Source of the DNA: Tubiluchus corallicola
Lineage: Eukaryota; Priapulida; Priapulimorpha; Priapulimorphida; Tubiluchidae
Direction: 5' to 3'
NCBI GenBank assembly: GCA_030141605.1
Contig: JAQGDQ010000030.1
Coordinates: 226,748-290,747, forward strand
DNA length: 64,000 bases
In this document: in pieces, positions 44,498 to 57,900 of the stretch
How the letters are laid out: each line of letters starts with the position of its first letter
Position numbering within the stretch: the stretch's first letter is position 1
Translations under genes and position numbers: made by a program
Notes under the pieces: generated by a model
Seen by the model: only the letters and a program-made list of their open reading frames with translations
Database searches by the model: none
Told to the model about the DNA's origin: nothing

Positions 44498-46069
44498 GAT
44501 TTTTTCGGAGAGCCAGCAATGCCCTGCAGTGTTGCCAAGAAACGCCAGGAGGTGACACCACATTCCGTCCGAAATTTGCCTTCGCCAGATAACAGTGACA
44601 GTGGGTACTCAGGAAATGCACCAGTACATCGGCCTTTGAACTCTGCCGATGATCACCCTCAGGAGGATGTCAGTGTGGCAGAAGAGGTGGTAGAAACTGC
44701 ACAAATAGGTGATACTTATCAACGTCATGAACAGACTTCTCACCTCGAGAACATGATAGTTGAAGAACGTGAACCGTCTGATCAAGTTCCTTCAACGAAT
44801 AATGATAATGCTGCTATGACTGTAGATAAACTTTCTAATTCAGGTCGAACCTTGTCATTAGACTTGAATTCTGAGAATTGTGTCAGCAGCGAAACGACAG
44901 GTTACCACACTCAAAATGGGTCCACTAGCAGCCTTTCACCTCCATCGTCTAATTATCGTCCTCCTGTTGCCGAACTTTGTGATAAGGGCCTGAATAGGCA
45001 ACCGAGCTCACTTTGCAAAATTTCCGTCCTTGAGAGTCATAAGCAGCATAATGGATTTGCAACGCCTCTTCATGCACATCCTGCTGGACATTATGGTAAG
45101 ACAGTTAGCAGTGCTTCAGAGACCGGTTTCATTTTAAGTCATGAATGTCATGATTATGGGGTTCCGGGCAAGATTTCCGGCTACAGGGCGGGATTGGATT
45201 TGCCACAGCAATGTACAAAATCCCAAGATAAAGATTTTGCGCAAATGACTAGTTTTCATAACTTGGCATATGAAGGTTTAATGGAATCTCGGCGTGATTA
45301 CCTCGATTTGCTACATCATGAAATACAGAGAGTTGAGTCAGGTCAGACATTACGAGAACAACTTTCTGAAGTAACGGGCTACAGCTGTCTGCCAAAAGAA
45401 AACTCAAAAGATGACGATTTTTTTACACTTGATGAGTTCTCTTCAATGATATCAGATTCCTTAGCAAAGAAATCTTCCGAATCTGCTCTTCCCCAAGACG
45501 AGCTTTGGGAAACTCTGAAAGACATTGAACAGAGGAGCGTTCTGATGCACAAACAAATGAAGGACTCTGTGACAAACGAACAGCATTTGCTGGAAACCAT
45601 TCAACTTAATGCTGACAGGTTTTCCAGAGATGTTGAAAGACTCACTCTAAAAAATCGTCACTTGAAAGGTGAAATTGAAAAACTACTTGTCGATCGAACA
45701 TTTGATAGACAAAATAGCAAAGAAATGCAACAAAAGTTAGATTTACTATCACAACAGGTGTCTCAATTGCGGGATTCTTCCAGTAGTAACAATGCCACGT
45801 ATGTGACGCCATCAGAACTATACGCACAGATTCATAATCTTGCGTCCCAACAGACAAGCAGCGATGGAGTTTTAGGGAGTAAACCATCTTCACTTAATCT
45901 TGAAGAGGATTCTGTGTTAGCGCATCTACACAAGAAGCTATTGTGGTTGGAAACGGAATTGTGGGAAAGCCGGGAGAGGGCACTGAGGTTAGAGGAAGAT
46001 CAGAGGTACTTGTCAACACATGTGCTAAGCAAGATCCATGCTGTGGAACGTGATGTGTCATCATTGAAG
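44498..46069 (+). CDS. First recognised coding exon of the large protein: N-terminus and coiled coil
   Basis: Acceptor CTCTTCCAG ends at 44497. The early part is Ser/Pro/Glu-rich (NSDSGYSG, SSLSPPSSNY). From about residue 325 it becomes helical: LWETLKDIEQR, LLETIQLNADRFSRDVERL, LKNRHLKGEIEKLL, LHKKLLWLETELWESRE, then HAVERDVSSLK at the donor. The coil continues across the intron into exon 48169 (QQHLLESRANALQSELLLVN). An intron splitting a coiled coil in phase 0 supports the joining. Confidence 0.8.
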
Positions 46070-49000
46070 GTGAGTTACCTCAATGAATTAACAAAAGCCA
46101 CTTGAATCTATATTCTAACGGATAATAGTGGACAAATCACAAAGTTCATGATTGGTGGCCAGTAGTCAAAATGCGTGATTTATTTATCAAAAACTTGAAG
46201 TGTAATTATTTATATTTATGGTTAAATATAGTGACTCATAGATTTTGTACTTTATCCCCAAAAAAGTCTGCAAGTTTTTTCCTTTGAATTTTATTGACTT
46301 GAAACTTAATTGTTTAATATAAATTATTGTGAGCTTTTTACACGTGTCTTGTAATTCCAACTGACTTGAAATGATTTAATTAATTAGTTCTTTGAAGGAT
46401 TAATTTCCAATTCGTTTGTGCTGCTTATATGGTGCACTTGGCTACAGTAAAAATATAGAAACTGCAAAATGACAATGATAAATTAAAATGTCGCAAAACA
46501 AAATACAGTACTACAATAAAACTGAGAGATATTTATATGATTATTGGCTTAAATACGTTACAGCTTCCACTAGTTAAAATAGAAATAATCTCGTTTGACT
46601 AGACTGTTATTATAATAGTCCTTGAAATCATTGTGAGACAAATTGGCCATGACTCATTCATGTTCTAATTTATTTTCTCATTTCTGGGTTAAGAATAGCA
46701 TGAAATCAAATCAATCTAAACTTGCTGAACGTGTTGGTTGTTTACCTTTCTGGTATTATACCTGCTGTAACATGTGATAGATTGTCAGTGATAATCTTAG
46801 CATCATATTTTTAGCACGTCATTTCCAGAATTAGGGAATTAATCCCTTGTTTGCCTATTGCGGCAAACGGTGTTGGACTAATCAAGTAATTTTTCGCTGT
46901 TATTTTAGCCATTACCCGTCATTTTATTAAATTAAAATCTACAAAGTGTGATGCAAAGTTAAGAAATTCTCAATTTTTGTTTTGATCGATTTAGATAAGT
47001 GAAAGGCAAACCATTGTTTTGCATTAACATTCATTACTTTCTATGTTACATCTCACTTGATAATAGCAATGTATAGAAAACATAGAAAATAATGAATGTT
47101 TTACTGCACGTAATAGAAAAATGGTAGACTGCACTGCATTTAGACTTAGATTATGGGTAGCTTATCATATTGAAACATTTTTAGGTTACTGTTTTGACCC
47201 TTGTGCAAGAAAACTTACATTAAGCGACACTGATGGACGCTTCACTATATATGTTGTGTATTTTTATGCAGCTGCAAATATATAATTATAATATATATTT
47301 GCAGCTGCTTGAAAATCATTTTTGTAACAACTAACAGTGATCTAGTTTTGCAACCTAAATATAAATTAATAGGACTTAGAATGTCAGATGTCCTACAATA
47401 AAAACAAATAATAGCTGAAGTAAAGCAAAAAGAGATTTGACATAGTTCATATGTCAAAATATGCTTGATTGAAGTTTGTTATTACAGTTTATTAAAGTAT
47501 GCTGTAACATTCAGGACCAAAGCTTAGGTAATTGTTCTAGAGCCAGATACGAGCCCTAGCAGCCATTCAGCACATAGTGATGATAGATTGCACGGAAATT
47601 ATTCAGTGCATGTGATTGAGTTTTTGTTAATTACACAATGCAGTCAAAGGTTGCTATTTTCAGAGCAAACAATATTTATTCATATATTACCTAAGGCTGA
47701 TCATTGTGATCATCTGCTATCCATATTTTGGTAACCTTTGAGTTCTTATTATTGAATGAGGGTGGTGGTAGATAACCATTAGTTATTCAATTCTGGGATA
47801 GGGTGGGTGGAGTGTTTAACCAATATTTTACTTTTTAGCGAGTTTGTGTGCCAGTAAAATGTTTGCTATCGTGTTTGCGTGATTATGCTGGTTTCCGTTT
47901 TTTGAACCTTAATCTCACACCAGTTAGAATGTTTGCCATGTTATTGTCGGTTATATGCCATTGTAAACAGGTAGGCTAAGCACATTGAGAGTGAGACTAG
48001 GTTATACATACAAACATGCGTGCATGACAGGAACCTGTAACATCCTGTAGGAATGTTTAATGGAAATAATTGAACTTCCTTCCATTTCTGCCGTTTTCAC
48101 TAAGATGATAACTCAAACAAAATGTTTTGCAGTAAACCCTAAATCATGTTCGTTTTTTTAAATTGCAGTATGGTACTTTGAATCGTCAAGGTCGTACACC
48201 TGAAAATATACAGCAGCATCTCTTGGAAAGCCGGGCCAATGCTCTACAGAGTGAGCTTCTTCTAGTCAATGATCAGTTGCGCAGCTTGACGAGCAGAAAT
48301 TTTGACACTTCTTCCTGCATGCCTACTCCGTTTCCCAAGACTTATGCTAGAGCGCGCCACAATAGTACAAAATCTGACGAACCTATTTATCAAGAAATAC
48401 CTGCACCAAACAACAATGCAGACTTTGGAGACGGCAGGGAACAATCAATCACTTCTGACGTATTGCGTAATAATTCGTCCACGTGGTGCGATTCTCAGAC
48501 AGGTAAAGAAAGATTTGTGGAAGAAAATCAGGCACAGGGAGATTTTGGTGTATCACAAAGGTTATCAGATAAGCAGAACAGTATGGCAGTTTCTTCTAGG
48601 GATGCAAATTATCCTAATCTACCACCTAGCTTGCACAAAGAATCTGTCCTAATTACAAAACAAACGGGTGATAAAAATGCATCTTTTCACATAACAACCA
48701 AAGACAATACAGTCAAAGTCTCAATTGAAGTTGCAGATAACAAGCGATCAAATTCACAATCGTTTTACAATACATCGAACTCCTCAAACACCTCTTCAAT
48801 ATATGAAGAGATTACTCCTCTTGGAGAGAGACTTAACATTTCTCTACCTGATGGAATTCAAAATTATCGACAGCCTTTTGACAGTTCGCTTTTGAGACGG
48901 TCATCAATGATACCTAGAACCGGCATAACAGTTCCTCCTGATTTGCAAGACACTACAACAAATAAAGCATTGTCGCTTAACCTTGGGGATGATGGTAGTT

Positions 49001-52000
49001 CTGCTGTTTCCCAAAGATATGATGTGGTGCGTCATGCTGCAAGTTCGGAAATGAAAAGCAATGCCTGCAGTCAGAGCAAAGATATTGGCACAAACTTAAC
49101 TGTAGATATTGTAAATAATATAGAATATGTTACAGACTATACTGAATTACTTGATAATCTTGACAATTTTCTGTCAGAAGATCATACGTCAACATCTGTT
49201 AGTTTAAATAAACAGTCGGACTGTGATTCTTGTTCGTCGGGTATTGAGACAAGCCGGGAAAGTCAGATTGGATCGCCTGCCATTTCACCTGCAGAATCGG
49301 AGCATGATACAAAATCAAAAGCTGAAAATGAGTCCAATGCTTTTGTTTCACCAACTGTTTTGAGCCCAAGAGGAGATGAAGATTTTTTGTCTAGCTCAGA
49401 ATCGCAGTCATTAGCTACTGTAATTGAAAAACAGGACCGATTTGAGACAAAATCACCCACAGCGACTGACATGGGAAGCACAACTGGAGGAGAAGACGAG
49501 TTACCTGATGATAACCAAAACTGTTCAACAAGCTGTCAACTGGAAAAAGATTTGAATCTTTCGATTACTGAAAGCAACAGTAAAAAATCTCTGGCAACTC
49601 AAATGGACAGAATTACTAATACAGAACAGCAAAAAACTTCATTATCTTGCCCAGTTATAGAACCTACCTCACTTGACCAAAGAAGTGAAAATGGTACTAA
49701 TTTTCCTCATAGTTCATCTGGTATTAAAAATGGTGATAGGTGCTTTGATGATATATCACTTACTGGTCATGAATCCAATAATTACTTTCCTGTTGCCAAT
49801 TTAGAAATAAATGAAAAGAACAATTTCACAGTCACATTGAATGATGTGAACCTTGTTGATGCACATCATAACAATAAGAGCGAAAAGCGCAACAGTGGCC
49901 AGATGCAGTCAGGATCTCAGTCCGTTTTAAATGTCCATTGTCAACAATTGAATTTGGCAACTGATTGTAAAGATACTATAAATGAAGTTCCTGTTGAGCT
50001 TAGGTCACCGTTGGATGAAAACCAGCACGAGTCTCAAATTGCAATTAATCACTATGCACCTATTTTAGTGGAAGAAATACAGCAGCAAGATATTAAACAT
50101 ATGTACATGGTGCACACAAGTAAGCTTACAATTGAAGAACAAGAAGACAGCAGGAGTGAAAACATTACTGGCAATGACGAAGAGACATTAATTGTCGGGA
50201 GTGAGGCTGACACCACTATTGAAGAATCTTCTCAGAATTTGTTGATCGATTTGTCCGAAAATGCAACCATGTCGTCAAAGTATTTACATGTATGGTTTCC
50301 TAATGAGGAGTGCACAGAGCTTCCGGAAACTGCAATACGGCATAGCACTCCGTTCTCTGAACACGGAGACACCACGTTGGATGACAGTGAAACAGTTACT
50401 ACAGCAACCACATTGAGGGCTGATGATGAAATGTCATCTCGCCGAAACAGTACATCATCCCAGGGTTCATGTGACTCTGTAATGTCTGCCCCTTTTCATT
50501 ATACTGAAGCAGATTTTCGAAAATGGCATTCTCCTGTTGAGCTGCATTCATCTTCGGATTCACCGCCAGGAGATTATTGTAGGTATGGTGATGATATCAA
50601 TGTGCCATCTGTAGAATACCAATTCAAAATTTCATCCTCTGATAATGAGTATCCGGTGCACAGAGCTGTACCATTTAATGATATACACAACGAAATTTTA
50701 AGTGATGATAACCATTTGTCAGACAGTCCAAGTTCACTGCCTGATCCAACAGGAGGATTGGATTTTGAGAATCTGACAGCTAGGCTGAAGTCTGAGTTTA
50801 TGGATCAGTACATACATGGTTTGTCAAGTGAACCAGTATCACCATCTGGATCACTACATGGATGTGATGGTCTTTCAGTTACTTCAGAAAAAAGTCTAGA
50901 TATTGAAAATGTTGTGGAGCCATTACACTGTGATGAGGATGTTCAGAACTCTGTTCCTGAATTGCTTTGTGAAGAATCTCCAGCTAGCTGCATGAAGTCA
51001 GATGAGTGTGTTGACCAATCTTCTGTTAAACAGTTGGACGACTCGACAGCCAGTAAGGATTTAGCAGTTTCACCAATGCCTAGCAAAACCAAAATACCAT
51101 GGTTGTCGACTAATTTTGTTTATCCTGCAACTGATGAAGAAAAAATGCGTGTTTTTTCTGAAATTGAAAAGCATGCATTAAATGTTCAAAGCAAAAATTC
51201 TAGTCCAGTAAATGATCCAATTTTAAATCCAGAAACAGATATTGAAATTAAACCTGTCAAAAGTAGCAGAGTTAGTGCGGTATTGAAGAAGTTTGCCAGC
51301 ACAAGTAGTTTAGCAGATAAACTGTCAAACAAAGATACGTCTAGTTCAGCTACTGTTTTGTCTTCTTTATTGACCGACGTACCTAATGACAATATACCAG
51401 TAGCATCAACAAAAAACAAAAAGTCTGTTACCAACAACGATTTTTATTCTTTGGGAATTGATAGTGACGAGCTTGTCAACAACTCTGCTGTTGTGCTTGA
51501 TGCAAATGTGGAAGACAACTTAGAAATGAATTTGCAAGCTGGCACTGTCAAAGAAAGAGGCATGAAAGAAATTGGAGAACTTCTGCTTAATGCAATTGAT
51601 CACACAGGAAAGGAAATACAAATCTCTACAGAAGAGACAAAATGCATTTCTGAATCTCTTTTAATTCCAAAAATTGTTATTTCAAACCCAGACATCTCAG
51701 ATATGGCATTAAATAGTGACGGAACATTGTCAACTGACGAATATGATGCCTTCATGAGCACTGATGATGATGATGATATCAATGAAATGGGTGCATTTTT
51801 TAACACTGCACAAAAACTTCTTGATGTGAAATTCACGTCAGATTCTCGTGAGCTGAACACAAATCGAATGCTAAACAATTATATCAATGACAGAGAACTG
51901 AACACTATTATTGAAGAAGAAGAAGATCAAGTGGAATGGTCCCACATAGATGAATGTGATATACAAGAAAGTATTGAGCAGTTGAGTTCCTACAGCTCTG

Positions 52001-54906
52001 GTGATGGTGCTGATGATGATGATGATGACGATGTTGATGACGATGACGATAAGAGCGAACTGAGCCAACTGAATACTACTATTTTAGATGACGAACATGA
52101 AATAATGATGAATGGTGGTAGATCTAGCCTAAACTCCAGGATTGCTGAAGCAACTAAAAAGGAACAGTCAAAGGATTTTGATTTTCTCGGTGCTGTTTTA
52201 CTTCAGTATCAAAGAGACAAAGGTTCAAAATCTATGCAAAGTAATAATGTGAACCATCTTGAAAATGTCAATGCTGTCCAGATAAGTGAAATAACTGGCC
52301 AGTCACAAAATGCAACTGGTGCACAAGAAGATCTTTATAATAAAAATGAGGTGTCTGTTCTTATTCCGTGTCATGTTGGTAGAGGTTTATCGGCAGCAGA
52401 TGATGCTTTCACAAGAAACACAGCAGACAACCAAGAAAATAAAGATATTGCTTTAAATTGCAGATTGATTCATTCGTTTGATTCTATACTTACGCCAGTT
52501 TTTGCTCCAGACATCGTAATTGATGATCTATGTGCACTACCAAATACTGTTAAACTGGAAAGCTTGGATTCATTTTCCTTTAATTCTTGGTCTAATACAG
52601 ATGTTGAGGAAGAGTATTGTCATTCTAAAAGGCATACTTTTGATGTCAGCACGACTTATATGCCAGAAATTGAATTGTCAGAAATTTCTTCATTGCCAAG
52701 TGAAGTTCCACTGGATTTTGGTGATAACATATGTGGAAGCATCGATAAAGCATTCTGTTTCATGTCCCAGAATATTGAGCTTGATGCTTTGTTATCATTT
52801 CCAAATGAAATAGTATTAGACACAACAAAGCTAGAGGCACATTTTTATTCTAAAGTTAATGATCTAGAAAAGCCTGAAGAAAGTTACAAGAGTTGCTCTT
52901 TGTCTTCGCTTGTTTGTTTTTCCGTTGACAATCACGAAGTGAATAGTGGAATACCACCTAAAGTAGATGTTGAAATATCACAGGCATCAACAGGTGTTGT
53001 TGTTGATTGTGCTTGTACGGTATGTGACATAGAGGATAACAACGGTTTCATTGCTAAATTGCCTTCTACCCTTTGTACTCCAGAAAGTGAAAGTGAAACT
53101 GATATTTTAAAAGCCAGCCAAAAAAGTGGCATGTCTCAGAACAAAATCTCGGAGATTCCTAGTGAGTGCACTGCTGTGTTTGAAAGCATCGTTCACCGTT
53201 TTGGACATATGGCACGAAATACAGATTTAACCAGAGAAGTGGTAAAATCTGAAGCAAATTGCAACAACTTTATTTTTAGCAATTTAGACCAAGAACAATT
53301 TCCATGCACTGCTTTGTCACAAGTTTCATTATCAGAACTATCCTCCTTGCAGTCAAACAATACTTTGCCATGCAAGACAAAACCTCGTCTTCGGAGGACG
53401 CAGAGTTTGGACCTCTCTAATGTGTCAAGGCTATCTTCAGAATATTCCGCGTTTAATTCGTTGCCTCGTTCAGCTAGTGCAGAAAATAGTCCTAAACATA
53501 AGTCATGGTTGACCACTAACTTTTCCTCTCCAGAGACTAAATCGGATTCTCTTAAGAAATTTGCTATTCAAAATGGTCGTGCTGCAAAAGACTTGGCAAA
53601 GATATTTGAAAAAGCAAATCTAAAAGAAGCTTCCATTACATTAAATAAAACCACAGATGAAAAATCTGTTGCAAAAACCAACAGAAGTCATCATGATAAA
53701 TCATTTCCATTTAATGAACACAACCGAAAACTGGATGAGAGAAAGCTGATGATCCGCCAAGATATTCTAAAAGATTTGGAACAGTTGTCAAAGGTTAAGG
53801 AAGAGAGACGAAATGGTATCGCTTCCAGAGAAAATCTAACACTTGATCTGTCTTTTGCCAATGAATCCGTACAGAATAGTAATGTGCTAGGTCAGCAACT
53901 CCATCCAGAATTGTCTTCTGGACAGGAGTTACAGGCTATCGAAGAGACATTCACAGATTCGCTATCTAGTCTTTCTTTTCGTACAAGCTCTTTAGACAGA
54001 ATGAGAGTGCCCTCAGAAAATGAAGATTCATTATTGCATTTATCTGGTTCCATGTCGAACGATTCCTTGGAAATGTCTTCATCGCTGACTTCTGAAATAC
54101 CATCTCATTGTGTAGATTTAGGTGAAGTCTTGTTAACGCCAGATTCTCTGGATGATGCAGAACTGAGAAAACCAGATCTTTCGAATTCACAATCAAGTCA
54201 GCCAGATGTACATACACCTGTCAGTCCGCTACTTGACACACGTGTGCATGTAAAATCCATATCTGGTCAGTCAAAGCATGGTGCTAAACCAGAGTTCGCC
54301 CAGGAGGAATCTTCCGAACATCTTCATAATCAACACAGAAAAATAGATAATCTTGTGGAGAGGTACAAACATGCAGCCCAGGTGAGAGGTTTTTTATTCT
54401 TATACTGTTTTAATATCTGCTAGTCCCAGTCATTCACAACCTGCAGCAAATTTGGTAATCTTTGGCAATAATTTCGCTTGTAATTTTGCGAAAATATGTT
54501 ACTTAATGTGACATCCCAGTGACATGTCTAGTGCTTGTGCATGAAAGATCTTTTTGAAGATGTTATTGTTTTGCTTTGACTGTTTTGCTGGTTAGAGTAA
54601 AACAGTTTCCAACCTTTTTGTCTCTTTTGTACTGCAAATGTAAGCTTGTACATAGGTCTACTACTTTTTTAATGAAAAATCTTAAAGAGATATTTGCAGT
54701 TTAATGTTGTATGTAATTCTGTATGTGTTCCTAAACAAACTGTCCTTGGTCGTTTGTAGGAGAAGCCTTCACATGTGCATTCCAAAAAGATGGGTAATCA
54801 AATAGGGCCTTCTGTTGGAGAACTAATTAGTAAATACTCATCTTTGGACACGGATAAAATGCGAAGAGTCTCAGCCATCATCGACAAGTACAGCAGCCAG
54901 AAGTAA
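44519..54906 (+). CDS. Very large coiled-coil / disordered protein, three exons, at least 2,636 aa, unrecognised
   Basis: Exons 44498-46069, 48169-54381 and 54760-54906 join in phase 0 without a stop: ...SSLK|YGTLNRQ... and ...KHAAQ|EKPSHV.... The donors are AAG|GTGAGT and CAG|GTGAGA. The first ATG in the first exon (44519, GCAATGC) is taken as start; the frame is also open back to the acceptor at 44498, so upstream coding exons are possible. Residues about 325-565 form a helical, Leu/Glu-rich coiled-coil segment. The remaining about 2,070 residues are rich in Ser, Asp, Glu and Asn, with a polyaspartate run near residue 1800, and are probably disordered. No signal peptide, membrane segment or catalytic motif is seen. 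I do not recognise the family; a cytoskeletal or junctional scaffold is only a guess. Confidence 0.8.
46070..48168 (+). other. Intron of the large-protein gene
   Basis: Bounded by GTGAGT (46070) and TTTAAATTGCAG (48168), phase 0. The interior is AT-rich with no recognised element. A short AT palindrome lies at about 47272-47306 (GCAGCTGCAAATATATAATTATAATATATATTTGCAGCTGC region), able to form a hairpin of about 16 bp. Confidence 0.7.
48169..54381 (+). CDS. 6.2-kb giant exon of the large protein
   Basis: It encodes 2,071 residues without a stop. It starts with the end of the coiled coil and then becomes a long low-complexity acidic/Ser-rich region. Visible sub-motifs are two W-L-(S/T)-T-N-F segments (about residues 1494 and 2296) and three I-x-L-type repeats of the form (I/V)x(L/I)xxLxxxPxxxxL (about residues 1963, 2015 and 2051). 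There is also an acidic cluster with polyaspartate (about 1798-1812) and a basic helical patch (LDERKLMIRQDILKDLEQL, about 2380-2400). Confidence 0.85.
54760..54906 (+). CDS. Terminal exon of the large protein
   Basis: Follows acceptor CGTTTGTAG and encodes 48 residues ending with TAA at 54904-54906. With the end of the previous exon it gives three related C-terminal units: NLVERYKHA, ELISKYSSLD and AIIDKYSSQ. They suggest a short repeated helical motif that may be a conserved binding element. Confidence 0.8.
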   Translation, partial: EKPSHVHSKKMGNQIGPSVGELISKYSSLDTDKMRRVSAIIDKYSSQK

Positions 54907-57900
54907 TCATTTTCATCACTATAATGCTCAATGTTGTACCCAAGGTATGGACATAATTTTTTAGTGTTTTTTTTATCTTACAGAATTGTAGTCTGTCTGT
55001 AAATCATTGCGCCACAGAATGTCTAACCCCAGAGATTATGATGATGTATTTCTTTTACTAAAGATTTTTTTCATTATTGTATTTATTTTGTCGAGTTTCA
55101 TATGATTGCCTTTCTGTAATAGTGTCAGTTTATTTGCAACATTTTCCACTTTCTGCAAGGAAGATGCTAGCTTAGGTTGGATGTGTCCTGTAAGGGTGTC
55201 TTGCCCTTTTGCTTTTTTACAAATTGTTCCAAACAAGGCAAGTCACCTTGATGGCAAGTCACCTTGATGGCAAGTCACCGATCAAGGTAAAGAACTACAG
55301 CAGAAAAAAATGAAAATATTAGCAGAGGTTTAGAAAAACAGAATTCTTATATTTACTAGTAAGATTCAGCATCTACATCTTCCCTTTGAAGCGAGACAGA
55401 GGAGAGTGGTGTTTTATTTAGCAGGAAAACAGTTTTCTGATAAAGAATTCCACAGAGGCCGAACAATAAAAAAAGATTCATAATTAACTAATGTTCATTT
55501 AGGAATATCCAGGTAAAATTTTGTGTGATAATAGAAAAAACAGTTTTAATAAGTCACAATCACCTAGATCTCATTGAAAGCAAAAATTGATATGGGAATA
55601 CACTAATTTCGTTGCACAGAATGGATGAACAATGAGTGCCTTCATGGGATATTTCCCTTGGGATTCTCTGGTTTTTCGCTTTTTCAAAGTCATATACACA
55701 TTATTTTGGGTGGAAATAATATAATCAGCTGTTTATTTGCGCCTAGTTCATCACCATTAACTTAGACGTACTTGTAACTCATTGTCTAAGCCAACTGTAT
55801 ACTAATACACCACCTTTGCAACTTTTCTTAGATGGACCTTGAAGGATTACAAATCCTCTCTGATGAACACTGATTACTTCAATTTCTCAAATACCTCTTG
55901 AAACGTGTTTGTTGTCTGAAACTCGTGTACACTCACTATTGGACCTAATTGGCGAAAATAAAAAATTATCCTAAAGTCGGTAAACCTTGAGTCCCCTGCA
56001 AGGTTAAACCAGTTTGACCCACACAATGTTTTGCATTTGGAAAGATTTTGTCCTATGTTCAACAAAAGGTGCTTGTAAATCGTAGCAGCCTGAGTGTTTC
56101 TTCTCCACTTGGGCAACCCCAAATACGTTTTGTAGGCATATTTTTAAAATTGGAACACTTTGATTTCAGCATACTTTTGAAATTTGTTATCCGTTAAATA
56201 AATATTGATCATGTTTTGCATACTCTAGTAGCAAATCCTGCTGAGCTAGTGCCTGAGGCTTATCCGTTTTGATATTTGCTGTCAAAGTGAATGTAATTTA
56301 TGCTTAATACTTTATTAAATAGCAAATATAATGAAGCTAATGGAAAAGCAAGAACTTGTAAATTATCTTTACTTCCGTCGAAATTCAAAACCAGTTCGCT
56401 CGCTTCAGCAATTTATGTGACTAAAATGTTCGTAATGCTTTAATAACTATAATTACTATGAAATATGAATGCCTGCATGCCATGTTGGTACAAATTTGCG
56501 GTTCATATGGTGATAAAATTGTTACAGTTTGCAATTTAATCGAATTGGGTGATTTGGGTTTATAGAAACTCTTGAGGATTAACCTTTTTTGACATGAAAG
56601 GCCTAGATGCCAATGACTTTTGATATTTAATTTCTGACACTTTTGTAATTTGATTTCAGAATTCATAGCAAAATTGTATGCAGGAAGAATTAGAGATTGC
56701 TGAAGAGTGTGCAATATGAAGTTACCAACAAAAAATTGCATTAAAAATTAACAAATAAGAGACATATCATTACTACAGGAAGAGATAACATTAAGAGAAA
56801 CATTAATTTAGGTGCATTCAACTGTTTAAAAGCGGTGATAGCAGCAAGAACTAAACACACTGACAGCATCAGCAATGACAAAAGCAACATTTACAGCCCA
56901 AAAATAATAGTTGAGGCAACAGCAGCAACAAGCATTGGCAGTAGTAGGAACTTCAGTGACAACAGCATCAACAAATAAAATACCAAGAATATTATTTGTC
57001 TAGTAATACCTGTACTTATAGAACTGTTTTCATTCAACTGTCTTTGCTCATGCCTCGGAACAAATGTATATATGGGTAAATGGCCTTTCATTCTAATTTT
57101 TTCCTGTGTGAAAAACCTCATTATCACCCACGAACCGCTACAATTCAAACATAATTCTCGCAAATAAATCAGGACTATCCTCTTCAAATTGTTCTTTTCT
57201 CTGGCATTATCTCTTACAAGTTCAGGGTCTTTATCGGTTATTGTTTTGTACTTTTTGAACAGTTCTTCAAAAGACTGATAATGTAGTCATTCAGAATACT
57301 TTGCATGGCTAATAATGCAGTACGTGCCAAAATGAACAATTTTTCCATGAATATAATAGCATTTAATCTACCACATCCTGTATTTTACTTGCTTAACGTC
57401 TCAGTACTGTTATAAGCAGGTAGGCACGGAAACTGCAGTACTGCACATAATTTACAAAGTTTCTTTGTGCTTATAACGTATTTCTTAAATTCTTCTGTAC
57501 TCCTTATTTTAGTTCAGCATTCAGTTAGACTTGTTATTCTTCCTTTATTGTAAAATATTGCATTTTGCAGAAACAATTTGCTTCGTCAGCTTATAAAAGT
57601 CAATAGTGCTCTGTAATAATTACATATTAAATATGCACATGTGTTAACTACTAATGTTAACTCTCTGGCAAAGCAGATAATTTCTGCTAAACTTATACAT
57701 GTCTTATATGTTTAATGGATGTTTGAAGCAAATATGCAGCACTTTTTTCATGCAAAACACAAAAATGTGCTAATTGAGAAGTTATTTTTACCTGAACCCG
57801 AAAATTACCTTTTATTTTTTCATTTACTCCACAAGATGTAGTGTTGCAGGTCTTAGCACATTAGATGTTGGGTAAAAATGGGGTTAAAGTTTCATGTTTA

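Noticed and set aside
51999-52056. GATGAT-rich run read as a microsatellite
   Set aside because: It is in frame within the giant exon and encodes an acidic polyaspartate run, common in such proteins.
54382-54423. Read-through end of the giant exon to the stop at 54421-54423
   Set aside because: A good GTGAGA donor and the in-frame third exon with matching repeated motifs make splicing the better model.
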